Shown here one piece after another: positions 28,041-35,794 of a stretch of DNA of 64,000 bases (the first letter of the stretch is position 1; each line of letters opens with the position of its first letter). Source of the DNA: Bacteroidales bacterium UBA1181. GTDB taxonomy: Bacteria; Bacteroidota; Bacteroidia; Bacteroidales; Paludibacteraceae. Under the pieces are notes generated by a model. It was given only the letters and a program-made list of their open reading frames with translations. It was not told the origin of the DNA and made no database searches. Location of the stretch: assembly GCA_002310215.1 (NCBI GenBank), contig DBYR01000018.1, positions 51,024-115,023 of the forward strand, given 5' to 3'. A program made the translations under genes and the position numbers.

Positions 28041-29306
28041 CTAATCCTTAATATTTTTCTCCAAATAAGCGTTCATCAACGCATTATAAAACAAATCTCC
28101 GATCAGGATATATCCCTTATGAGTGAAGTGCACCTTATCCTTCGCCGCCATTCCAGCCTTTTCCCACTCCTTCATGGAGCCTAAGCCGCCCATTATCTCA
28201 AAGAGATCCCAGACACTTCCGCCATGTTTCTCCGCTAATTTATAAAAAGCGTCGCGGGCCTTCAGACCGTTCTTGTTGACCTCGTAATGGGTACGGCGGT
28301 TAGCGCGAACCCGCTTATAGGAATCATTATTCGTCACGAAGACATAATAGCAATCAGGAGAAACGGACTCCACCCTGGCAATGAGAGAGTCATACCTTTG
28401 GATAAACTTCTCCTCTGAAAAATACTTCACAAGCGCATCGTTGATTCCAATGGCGAAGACGACCATGTCCGGACGAATCAGGGAGAGATCTCGATCGAAA
28501 TTCTCGCATGAGAGGTAAGAAGGTACGGTCGCCCCGTTCACGCCTATGGCACTATATACCACACCTGGCGCACTCTTCTCTGGCAGCATGCCCGTGATAG
28601 TGAACTCATGAGGGACACTATCCATTTGATCAAACACAACAGTGAACGTGTCCACCAATCGGTCGAACTCGAAAACATAGACTGAAGTGGTTGAGTCATA
28701 ACGTGCGGCAAAGAGTGACGAATCCGTCAGTCGGACAAAAGGCTCCACCATAGCGGTGGAATCGGTATACCCCAAGAGGAAGAGTTTATTGCACGTCCAA
28801 CGGTTAGATTGCTGCTTGCCATTCAGGCAGACGGTGAACTCGGCGAGAGAATCGGAGGTCGTCACAGCCATACCCGTCAGTCCCAAAGTTGCCTTTCTGT
28901 CACGCATCACATTCTTCGTCGTGGCCCACTCGCCACGGTAGGTGATTTTGTAGTTGGACGGATTGTTCGTCTTCGCCACTGTATAAGGGAAGATAAGTCC
29001 ACGCCCCGGCAAAGTCATATCATTGATGGAGTCCATGTTACGGCGTATCTCGTTTGAGTAGATATCAGCCTGCACGTGTGATCCACCGATATGCAGGATA
29101 TTGACCATACCCTCGTGGCACAAGACGACAGAGTCCATTTTCTCAAAGAAGGCATCACGTCGACTTGTCTCGCCTGGTGTAATTATCCTATTCAAGGAAT
29201 CAGCGATGAAATCATACTTAGGGATGCCATGGCGAAGGATCCCCTGTGCGGCATCAGCGCCCACAGAGAATAAACAAACCGTTATGATTAGAAGCCAACG
29301 TTTCAT
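28041..29306 (-). CDS. SGNH-fold periplasmic acyltransferase/esterase (partner of MBOAT)
   Basis: Protein of 421 residues with a signal peptide (VGADA/AQG). SGNH blocks: HIGGSHVQADIYS (Ser nucleophile; GGS in place of the usual GDS), VVFAIGINDAL, and the terminal DKVHFTHKGY (Asp-x-x-His). It lies 5 bp upstream of the MBOAT gene and overlaps the preceding SGNH gene by 4 bp. By analogy with AlgX/AlgJ and DltD systems it would receive the acyl group exported by the MBOAT and load it on a polymer. The role is inferred from fold and context. Confidence 0.82.
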   Translation of the reverse strand: MKRWLLIITVCLFSVGADAAQGILRHGIPKYDFIADSLNRIITPGETSRRDAFFEKMDSVVLCHEGMVNILHIGGSHVQADIYSNEIRRNMDSINDMTLPGRGLIFPYTVAKTNNPSNYKITYRGEWATTKNVMRDRKATLGLTGMAVTTSDSLAEFTVCLNGKQQSNRWTCNKLFLLGYTDSTAMVEPFVRLTDSSLFAARYDSTTSVYVFEFDRLVDTFTVVFDQMDSVPHEFTITGMLPEKSAPGVVYSAIGVNGATVPSYLSCENFDRDLSLIRPDMVVFAIGINDALVKYFSEEKFIQRYDSLIARVESVSPDCYYVFVTNNDSYKRVRANRRTHYEVNKNGLKARDAFYKLAEKHGGSVWDLFEIMGGLGSMKEWEKAGMAAKDKVHFTHKGYILIGDLFYNALMNAYLEKNIKD

Positions 29307-31066
29307 TTTTTCGTCTGATTCACTTGTTTCACCGGACTCACTTGCTTCACCTGCTTAGCCTGGGCCGCTTGTTGGGCTTGGGCCTCCTGCTTAGCTTTTT
29401 CCTCTTTGGCCTTCATCTCGTCCGCCCACTTCTTGTTTCTCTTCAGGAAACAATAGTAGTCGTAATAGTTCATGAAGGATTGCACGAACATATCCGCGAT
29501 GCGACCTGCACCCGTCGGTGTGAAATGGATATAATCGGAAGCCGCCCAAGCCGGCACATGCTCCACCCATTTGATCATCGAGTTACGTCCGCCCATCACT
29601 TGGTACATATCCCAGAAGGCGGCGCCATTCTCCAGCGCAGCTTGCTTCATACCCTCGATGTTCTCTTCCAAGAAAGGATAGGTTTGGAGCTCGCCATTGA
29701 TTTTCTGTGACATGTCCGCCGGGCCAATCAGGATGATCATGGCGCCTGGATGCAAGTTCCTCAGATAACGTATCTGGCTCGCGATCATCTGTTTATACTT
29801 CTCTACTCTATCCAAGCTATAGATATGAGGCGTATAGTTACCACCAAATTCCAGTAAGATGAGCTTCACATTCAACTCCCTCATGGCTGCGGAGAGGAGA
29901 TGGGAAGATATACGGGTGAAGAAGGTTCCAGAGCTACCGCGAAGAGGGATGTTATCCATCGCCACGCCCGAATTGCCATCCATCGCCACGCCATAGAGTT
30001 CAGCCGTACCTGAGAGGTCTAATTTCACCTTAGTGACCATCGTGTCGAGCTTCCACGTAATGGTCGAGAACTCCGGAGTAGCCGCCTGCAGCACTTGCAC
30101 GGAGTCTTGCTTACCCCACCTCAACTTAGCGGTGAAGTTCTCTCCCGTGTTACCCACCAAGAGGCGAACTTGGGAGAATTTCTTCGCGCGATTGTAGACC
30201 TTACTATTGTTGCATGTCTCAAAACTCAGCGTCACGGAGCCCTTCAACTTAGCCATTTGCGCCAACACACCATAATGGTCGTCCGGCAGTTTCTGCCGCA
30301 TCGTACCATCCGCAATGTAACGAGGCAAGCTATCCGAGAAACCCTGCACCACCGTATAGGAACGGATCGGTTGGATGGCAGGGCAAGTACCCGGGCCATA
30401 GCCTCCGAACTTCTTTTGGAACTGTTCACGAATGAAGCCAGTGATACGGTCAGACTCGATTTGGGAGTCTCCGTAATGTAGGATGTGGACAACCGGTCCC
30501 CTGCCACAATTTTGGAGGGAGACGAACAATTTGTCCATCATGTGAAAATCATTATTAGGGAAATAGATCCGGGCAGAGCTCTTCTCCGCGAAGTGCAGGT
30601 AAGACTTCAGCGTATCCTCGAAAGCCTTTCTCTCCTTCTCTTCCTGAGCCATCCGCTCCTCCGCCACCTTATCCAAGGAATCCTGTATGATCTGGAGCTG
30701 AAGTTCCTCCTCCGTTTTCTTCAGTTTACTCTCCGCCGACTCCTTGTCCTTATTACCTTTAGAGAGCGCTTGTCGCAGAGAAGGGAAGGTCAAGACCACG
30801 CTCTCGTTCTTCAGTTGCTCCCAGAAATTCGATTCATATTGCACGACACTGTCATCCTCCGCAATCAAAGAGGTGTCCAATTCTCCCCTCAAGAGCGCAT
30901 CCTCGATCGAATCCAACGCCACACTGTCCACCTTGGTTTCAACGGTATCCTGCGGTTCGGATTGGCTTCCTATCGTAATCCCTGAAGAGGGGAAGACGAG
31001 ACATAAAAGCACAAGAGCCGCCATCACCGACAGAAAAAAGATCAACGAATAATAAGCTTTCATCAA
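29303..31066 (-). CDS. Membrane-anchored SGNH/GDSL-type protein with coiled-coil region
   Basis: Protein of 587 residues. An N-terminal membrane anchor (about 4-26) is followed by a charged, probably coiled-coil stretch at about 100-160 (KLKKTEEELQLQIIQDSLDK). The SGNH domain carries HILHYGDSQIESDRITG (nucleophile Ser), LLEFGGNYTP, and SDYIHFTPTGAGR with the Asp-His pair. The C terminus is a Lys/Gln/Ala-rich tail. It is first in the operon with a second SGNH protein and an MBOAT. Having two distinct SGNH proteins with one MBOAT suggests division of labour (acyl relay versus transfer or removal); this is inference. Confidence 0.8.
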   Translation of the reverse strand: MMKAYYSLIFFLSVMAALVLLCLVFPSSGITIGSQSEPQDTVETKVDSVALDSIEDALLRGELDTSLIAEDDSVVQYESNFWEQLKNESVVLTFPSLRQALSKGNKDKESAESKLKKTEEELQLQIIQDSLDKVAEERMAQEEKERKAFEDTLKSYLHFAEKSSARIYFPNNDFHMMDKLFVSLQNCGRGPVVHILHYGDSQIESDRITGFIREQFQKKFGGYGPGTCPAIQPIRSYTVVQGFSDSLPRYIADGTMRQKLPDDHYGVLAQMAKLKGSVTLSFETCNNSKVYNRAKKFSQVRLLVGNTGENFTAKLRWGKQDSVQVLQAATPEFSTITWKLDTMVTKVKLDLSGTAELYGVAMDGNSGVAMDNIPLRGSSGTFFTRISSHLLSAAMRELNVKLILLEFGGNYTPHIYSLDRVEKYKQMIASQIRYLRNLHPGAMIILIGPADMSQKINGELQTYPFLEENIEGMKQAALENGAAFWDMYQVMGGRNSMIKWVEHVPAWAASDYIHFTPTGAGRIADMFVQSFMNYYDYYCFLKRNKKWADEMKAKEEKAKQEAQAQQAAQAKQVKQVSPVKQVNQTKK

Positions 31067-31084
31067 AATACAATTTTACGAATG

Positions 31085-31114
31085 CAAATCTACAAATAAT
31101 TCATCATAGGCAAG
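31085..31114 (-). promoter_or_regulatory. Probable promoter of the minus-strand SGNH/MBOAT operon
   Basis: On the minus strand TAGATTTG (31092-31085) is preceded at 18 bp by CTTG (31114-31111). The -7 box is a perfect match; the -33 has one mismatch and the spacing is one short of usual. It lies 19 bp before the ATG. Confidence 0.5.
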
Positions 31115-31248
31115 TTCTAAAAGACCGTCGAATTTACAAAATATTCATTATCAAGCACAAAGCATATTATTAACGGACATATAAATGATTGTGACGAATC
31201 ATCATCCAGGAAAAAGAGCATATCAGGAAGAAAAAAAGGAGAAAAACC

Positions 31249-31279
31249 GTTGCAAATTAAAATAAATGCACTACCTTTG
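31249..31279 (+). promoter_or_regulatory. Promoter of tRNA-Asp
   Basis: GTTG (31249-31252) and TACCTTTG (31272-31279) are separated by 19 bp. The -7 box is followed by CACCGCA, as at both tRNA-Asn promoters. Confidence 0.75.
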
Positions 31280-31309
31280 CACCGCATTTGGGAAACACCC
31301 GATGTGAAT

Positions 31310-31383
31310 GGTACGGTAGTTCAGCTGGTTAGAATACATGCCTGTCACGCATGGGGTCACGGGTTCGAGTCCCGTCCGCACCG
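31310..31383 (+). tRNA. tRNA-Asp (GTC)
   Basis: A 74-nt cloverleaf. The anticodon stem is CATGC/GCATG with loop CTGTCAC (anticodon GTC); the T stem is ACGGG/CCCGT with loop TTCGAGT; the D stem is GTTC/GAAT with one G-T. The acceptor stem GGTACGG/CCGCACC has an A-C mismatch at the fourth pair; otherwise it is complete. CCA is not encoded. It lies between two divergently oriented acyl-transfer modules. Confidence 0.95.
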
Positions 31384-31387
31384 CAAA

Positions 31388-31417
31388 AGGTTGGATATGA
31401 TTATCCGACCTTTTTTT
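31388..31417 (+). terminator. Terminator after tRNA-Asp
   Basis: A 10-bp stem (AGGTTGGATA with TATCCGACCT, one G-T pair), loop TGAT, then a T run of six. It begins 5 bp after the tRNA. Confidence 0.88.
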
Positions 31418-31668
31418 ATGGGTTATCCATACCCTCAACCACACATAGATGATCATCCTTGGGTCAATTTCCCAATACAGGATGAAGGAAATCCGACAAA
31501 AAAAAGTAACTTCGCAGATGCTATTCCATCCGACAAGGTTCGAAGCGGGAGAGCACTCAGAGATGGACTGCATAAGGCACAGTCACCCCAAAGTCCACAT
31601 GTGGTCAAAGGAAAAATAACGGAAAAACGGTCTGGGATGGGGTGTTTTCAGACACAAAACAGCAACGA

Positions 31669-33084
31669 ATGATTTACAATTCATTCTCTTTCATCGTACT
31701 TTACCCACTCATTTTCTTATTATACTACATCATACCCGCCCGACACAACAAAGTGCGGAACATTTTTTTACTACTTGTCAGTTATGTGCTATACCTACAA
31801 TATAAGCCCATATACGCGCTGATTCTATTAGGCGTCACGGCTATCACCTGGGCAACCGCCTTAGCATTAGACCGTGCGGAAAAGCCCAAACGAGTGCTGA
31901 CCATAGGGGTGTTGTTGGCATTATCGCCACTTGCATTCTTCAAATACTTCCCCTTCATCAACGAAAACATATCCACAGTCCTAAGCAAAGCGGGGTTGGA
32001 CTTTCACCTGACAGGTTTGAACTGGGCCATACCCGTAGGCATCTCCTTTTTCACATTCCAAGCCTTGGGATACTTATGGGATGTATATTACAAACGTCAA
32101 GAGGCAGAGAAAGATTTCCTCACATACGCCCTGTTCGTGTCTTTTTTCCCAAGCATCCTGTCGGGACCGATTAACAAAGCGTCACTTGTCATTCCGCAGT
32201 TGAAAGGGATGAGACCACTTTTCGACTATGGCAAAGTCGTCGAAGGACTAAAATTTTTGCTTTGGGGAATGTTCATGAAAGTAGTTGTAGCCGACCGAAC
32301 CGCCTTATTCGTCGACATCGTTCTCCCTGATTACATGCACTATACGGGCCTGACCTGTTTCGTGGCGACCATATTGTATTCCATCCAGATATATGCGGAC
32401 TTCGCCGGATATTCCCTCATGGCCATCGGCGTCGGAAAAACGCTTGGATTTGAGTTGACCGAGAATTTCCGCCGGCCCTACTTCGCCGTCAGCGTCACCG
32501 ACTTTTGGCACCGATGGCACATCTCGCTTTCCACTTGGTTAAAAGACTACGTCTACATTCCATTGGGCGGCAGCCGATGCTCCAAGGTGCGCAACTACTG
32601 CAACATCTTCATCACATTCCTCGTCAGCGGAATATGGCACGGGGCGAACTGGACGTTTATCGTCTGGGGATGTCTACATGGATTATGTCAGATAGTTGAA
32701 AAAGCGTCGGGACAAAACAAATGCGACTATGGTTGGTTAGGCAAATCCATCAAAATCACCATCACATTCCTCATCATCAATTTCATGTGGATATTCTTCC
32801 GCATGCCGACCATCAGTGAAGCAGTCGGATTGATCGGGCACATTTTCAACCCGGCATCTCCCATCATGTTTGAAATCGGCTCCCGGCACATATTCGCATT
32901 CATCATCATGGGTGTCCTGATATTGTTCGTCAAAGACTGGACGGACGAATTCAAGCCCAACAGATTCCAACTGTTCAACAACCATCATCGGATTATCCGC
33001 TGGATCACATACATAATAGTTTTAGTCATGATACTGCTGACCGGAGTATTCGATGCGGGACAATTTATTTACGCTAATTTCTGA
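31669..33084 (+). CDS. MBOAT family membrane O-acyltransferase (second module)
   Basis: Integral membrane protein of 471 residues, the usual size for AlgI/DltB-type MBOATs. Signatures: PVGISFFTFQALGYLWDVYY, FFPSILSGPINK, FWHRWHISLSTWLKDYVYIP, and the catalytic-His block GIWHGANWTFIVWG. The frame opens at 31642, but the ATG at 31669 (MIYNSFSFIVLYPLIF) begins the first hydrophobic segment and is preferred. A secreted-type SGNH protein starts 4 bp after its stop. The protein is clearly distinct from the other MBOAT on the minus strand, so this is a second, separate O-acylation module rather than a duplicate. Confidence 0.92.
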   Translation: MIYNSFSFIVLYPLIFLLYYIIPARHNKVRNIFLLLVSYVLYLQYKPIYALILLGVTAITWATALALDRAEKPKRVLTIGVLLALSPLAFFKYFPFINENISTVLSKAGLDFHLTGLNWAIPVGISFFTFQALGYLWDVYYKRQEAEKDFLTYALFVSFFPSILSGPINKASLVIPQLKGMRPLFDYGKVVEGLKFLLWGMFMKVVVADRTALFVDIVLPDYMHYTGLTCFVATILYSIQIYADFAGYSLMAIGVGKTLGFELTENFRRPYFAVSVTDFWHRWHISLSTWLKDYVYIPLGGSRCSKVRNYCNIFITFLVSGIWHGANWTFIVWGCLHGLCQIVEKASGQNKCDYGWLGKSIKITITFLIINFMWIFFRMPTISEAVGLIGHIFNPASPIMFEIGSRHIFAFIIMGVLILFVKDWTDEFKPNRFQLFNNHHRIIRWITYIIVLVMILLTGVFDAGQFIYANF

Positions 33085-33087
33085 CAC

Positions 33088-33993
33088 ATGAAAAATTTCT
33101 TTATAAAATTATCCATACTCTGCGTTTTGATCGTATGCATCGACTTGTTCGTCGGCAAAACGCTAAACTTTATGCAGTCAAACGCAAAAGGAGGGATGAC
33201 GTATCGTGACAAATTCATCTGCAACGAGCTGGAGACTGACATCCTACTTTGCGGTTCATCCCGTTGCGTACATCATTATAACCCAAAGATCATTACGGAC
33301 TCTCTTCACTTGACATGCTACAATTCAGGGCAAGACGGCAACGGCATCATCATGACCTATGGAAGGCTCGAAATAATCATGGACCGTATGACGCCCAAGG
33401 CCATAGTCTATGATGTGATTCCCGAGTTCGATTTATTAGGAGGAGAAGACAACCATAAATACCTGACATGGTTAAAACCCTATTACGATCACGAGAGCAT
33501 AAAAAACATTTTCCTTTCGGTTGACAAGACAGAGAGATTCAAAATGATGAGCCAGATGTACCGTTATAACTCCCACATCATCGAAGTGATGGCGGATTTC
33601 ATTCATCCAATAATCAATACCGAAGACAATGGATACGTCAAGTTAGAGGGCGAGATGGACAAACTCAAAATCAAGGAGAGTTCCCCACTCCCGCAAAATT
33701 ACATTTATGATCCTCTGAAACTGGAGTACATCAATAAATTAATCGACAAAACCGAAGGCAAGCTGATCTTCGTCGTCTCACCTATATGGTACGGGATGGA
33801 CACAACTCAAATAAAACCCTTGATGGATATATGCAAACAAAAGGGAATACCTTTCCTTGATTTTTCCAACGATTCCAAGTATGTGCATAACGATCTGTAT
33901 TTCAAGGACGGGAACCATCTAAACGAGCGAGGTGCCGACGAATTCACACGGGATTTGGTCGGCAAAATCAACCGAGACCATCTCATTCATTAA
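33088..33993 (+). CDS. DltD/SGNH-like partner protein of the second MBOAT
   Basis: Protein of 301 residues with an N-terminal hydrophobic anchor (about 5-21, LSILCVLIVCIDLFVG). SGNH-type elements: DILLCGSSRCVHHYNP near residue 52 (candidate nucleophile Ser), YNSGQDGNGI, and the terminal FKDGNHLNERGADEFT with a DxxH pair. It starts 4 bp after the MBOAT stop, which points to transfer of the acyl group brought across the membrane. The similarity to DltD-like proteins is one of motif order; sequence identity cannot be assessed here. The acceptor is unknown. Confidence 0.75.
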   Translation: MKNFFIKLSILCVLIVCIDLFVGKTLNFMQSNAKGGMTYRDKFICNELETDILLCGSSRCVHHYNPKIITDSLHLTCYNSGQDGNGIIMTYGRLEIIMDRMTPKAIVYDVIPEFDLLGGEDNHKYLTWLKPYYDHESIKNIFLSVDKTERFKMMSQMYRYNSHIIEVMADFIHPIINTEDNGYVKLEGEMDKLKIKESSPLPQNYIYDPLKLEYINKLIDKTEGKLIFVVSPIWYGMDTTQIKPLMDICKQKGIPFLDFSNDSKYVHNDLYFKDGNHLNERGADEFTRDLVGKINRDHLIH

Positions 33994-34012
33994 GATTCAA
34001 GAATCTTTCCTT
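33992..34012 (+). terminator. Weak candidate terminator of the second MBOAT module
   Basis: AAGATT, loop CAAG and AATCTT form a 6-bp stem followed by TCCTTCT. It overlaps the stop codon of the SGNH gene. The stem is short and AT-rich, so this is tentative. Confidence 0.3.
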
Positions 34013-34146
34013 CTCAGCAGACTATACATGCGTGCGGCGCAAAAAAAAATCACGAAGGATAGAATCCTCTTCGGTTTTCGATTAATGCCACGGCAGCAAT
34101 TCACAAGCCCGACGATTATGTATAAAGTGAAACGATAAAGGAAATA

Positions 34147-34857
34147 TCATCCCGCCAAATAACCCTTCTCCACAAGGTATTTCTTCACCTCAAGCGACGG
34201 CTTATGATACAAGGATCTTTGCTCCTCCAAACTCAACTGCGCTACCAGTGTACATGGAATTATAAAATCGAAGACGTCCACGCCCTCCTTTTTCACTGTG
34301 GCGGGCATGCCGACCAACAGCACATTGCTCTTGTCGCAGCCTTTGTTCACGACCGCATTGGCGCCGACCACCGTACAATCCGCCAAGGTGATGTCTCCAA
34401 AGAGTTTCGCACCAGGCCCCAAATAGCAGTTCTTACCCACCTTAGGGGCTGCATTGGCATAGCCGGCTCCCGTGCCCAAGTGAACCCCCACATGGATGCG
34501 GGTATTTTCGCCGACACTCACTCCCCCATTCATAATCACGGGTCCCAAGCAGTGAATGCTACAACCGGCCCCCATCACATTAGGCGGAATGCTATAGCCG
34601 CACTTCACCACCAAGTGTTTGTAATAAGGGACAAGGAAAAGCAATTCCACATTACGCAAGAGTCCCCTCTTGCAATTCAGGACATATTCATAACGCCGCA
34701 ACACACGGACGAAACGATAGCTTAGATTGAACACCAAAGAACGCAGCTTACCCTTAAAGGATGGGTGCACTGAATATGCGACCACATCTGCCTTCTTAAA
34801 AAAAACATATCTCTCCTTACTGTTAATCCGATCTTTAGCATCTAACATATCGACCAC
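34147..34857 (-). CDS. Left-handed beta-helix acetyltransferase (CysE/serine acetyltransferase-like)
   Basis: Protein of 236 residues. The C-terminal half has hexapeptide repeats in the order of serine acetyltransferases: SIHCLGPVIMNGGVSVGENT, then VHLGTGAG, KVGKNCYLGPGAKLFGDI and VVGANAVV, ending LLVGMPATVKK. The His of the DHATG-like site has a counterpart in IHCLG, but the second His (RHPK in CysE) is replaced by Ala (NAAPK). It therefore probably acetylates a sugar or lipid rather than serine, as in capsule and exopolysaccharide loci. It faces the second MBOAT module. Specificity is inferred. Confidence 0.75.
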   Translation of the reverse strand: MVDMLDAKDRINSKERYVFFKKADVVAYSVHPSFKGKLRSLVFNLSYRFVRVLRRYEYVLNCKRGLLRNVELLFLVPYYKHLVVKCGYSIPPNVMGAGCSIHCLGPVIMNGGVSVGENTRIHVGVHLGTGAGYANAAPKVGKNCYLGPGAKLFGDITLADCTVVGANAVVNKGCDKSNVLLVGMPATVKKEGVDVFDFIIPCTLVAQLSLEEQRSLYHKPSLEVKKYLVEKGYLAG

Positions 34858-35048
34858 AAATTTCTACGGATGCCCCCCATCATCGGGTTTCACCCCTTGT
34901 TTTTCACATTTCCGCTAACTGGTGACACATGAAATTCACCTTAACACTATTGGTTGTCCTCTTTTCAAGAAGGGCAACACTCTCCACAAAAATACAGATT
35001 TAAAGTAGGATACGCCATACAAGGGATGGTTTTTTTCGAGAAAGAGAC

Positions 35049-35082
35049 AAAAAAAGAGGCGGACACAACACGTATCCGCCTC
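35049..35082 (-). terminator. Terminator of the GH3/HAD operon
   Basis: On the minus strand GAGGCGGATAC and GTGTCCGCCTC form an 11-bp stem (one G-T pair) with a 5-nt loop and a run of seven T. It lies 20 bp past the HAD gene stop. Confidence 0.9.
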
Positions 35083-35101
35083 ATATTCAGCCTTAAAAGA
35101 A

Positions 35102-35794
35102 TTAACCCATAGGCACGCTCAACGCCTCCTCGACGAACTGGTCCCATAGCATGACAACGTGGGAAGTTACCTCCTCTGGATCCTTTCTGACGATTTGAAC
35201 GAACTGGGCGTCCACCACCAAGGCGGAAACGCCGTCCGTGTCAGTTCGGTCACCGACCACGAGGACCTCCGACCCTTCCACCTCCATCTGCGAGAGAATC
35301 TCCCACATCAGGCGAGGAGCAGGTTTCAACGCCCCCATGTCGGGCGCACTGAAGCAGAAGTCGAATGCCGCAGGAGAAAGTCCAACCGCCTCCATACGCT
35401 CCTCCGTGCGAGGATAATCCGAGAAGACAGCCGTCTTCACGTCACGGTCTCTGAGTTTCTCCAAGAGCTCATCCACCCTCGGTTGGGCGTGATAATGCTT
35501 CTTCAAAACCTTCAGGAACCGTCCCAAATAGTCCACCTCGTACCAAGAACGGGTCTTCTCCACAGAACGTTTCTGCCTCTTCGCCAAAAGTTCGAAGAAA
35601 GCATTGTTAAACTTCTCTTCCGTCTCGAAGTCCTTGTCCTTCATGTACTTTCTCACAGCGCGCTCGGCACCCACATTGCGGATGTCCAATGGGTTCGCCA
35701 TGATCAGGTGGAAGGGATAATTCTTCTTATCGTATAATGTTCCGTCAAAATCGAAGACAATAGCCTTCACTCTTGACCAATCAATCTTCACCAT
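35102..35794 (-). CDS. HAD-superfamily hydrolase
   Basis: Predicted cytoplasmic phosphatase of 230 residues. HAD motifs: DFDGTLYD (nucleophile Asp), VFSDYPRTEERM (motif II), LKPAPRLMWEIL (motif III Lys) and VVGDRTDTDGVSAL (motif IV). A helical cap lies between motif I and motif II. The ATG overlaps the stop of the GH3 gene (TAATG), which indicates coupling. The phosphate substrate is unknown. Confidence 0.9.
   Translation of the reverse strand: MVKIDWSRVKAIVFDFDGTLYDKKNYPFHLIMANPLDIRNVGAERAVRKYMKDKDFETEEKFNNAFFELLAKRQKRSVEKTRSWYEVDYLGRFLKVLKKHYHAQPRVDELLEKLRDRDVKTAVFSDYPRTEERMEAVGLSPAAFDFCFSAPDMGALKPAPRLMWEILSQMEVEGSEVLVVGDRTDTDGVSALVVDAQFVQIVRKDPEEVTSHVVMLWDQFVEEALSVPMG

Noticed and set aside
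31250..31672. A 140-codon frame across tRNA-Asp
   Set aside because: It runs through the tRNA and its terminator.
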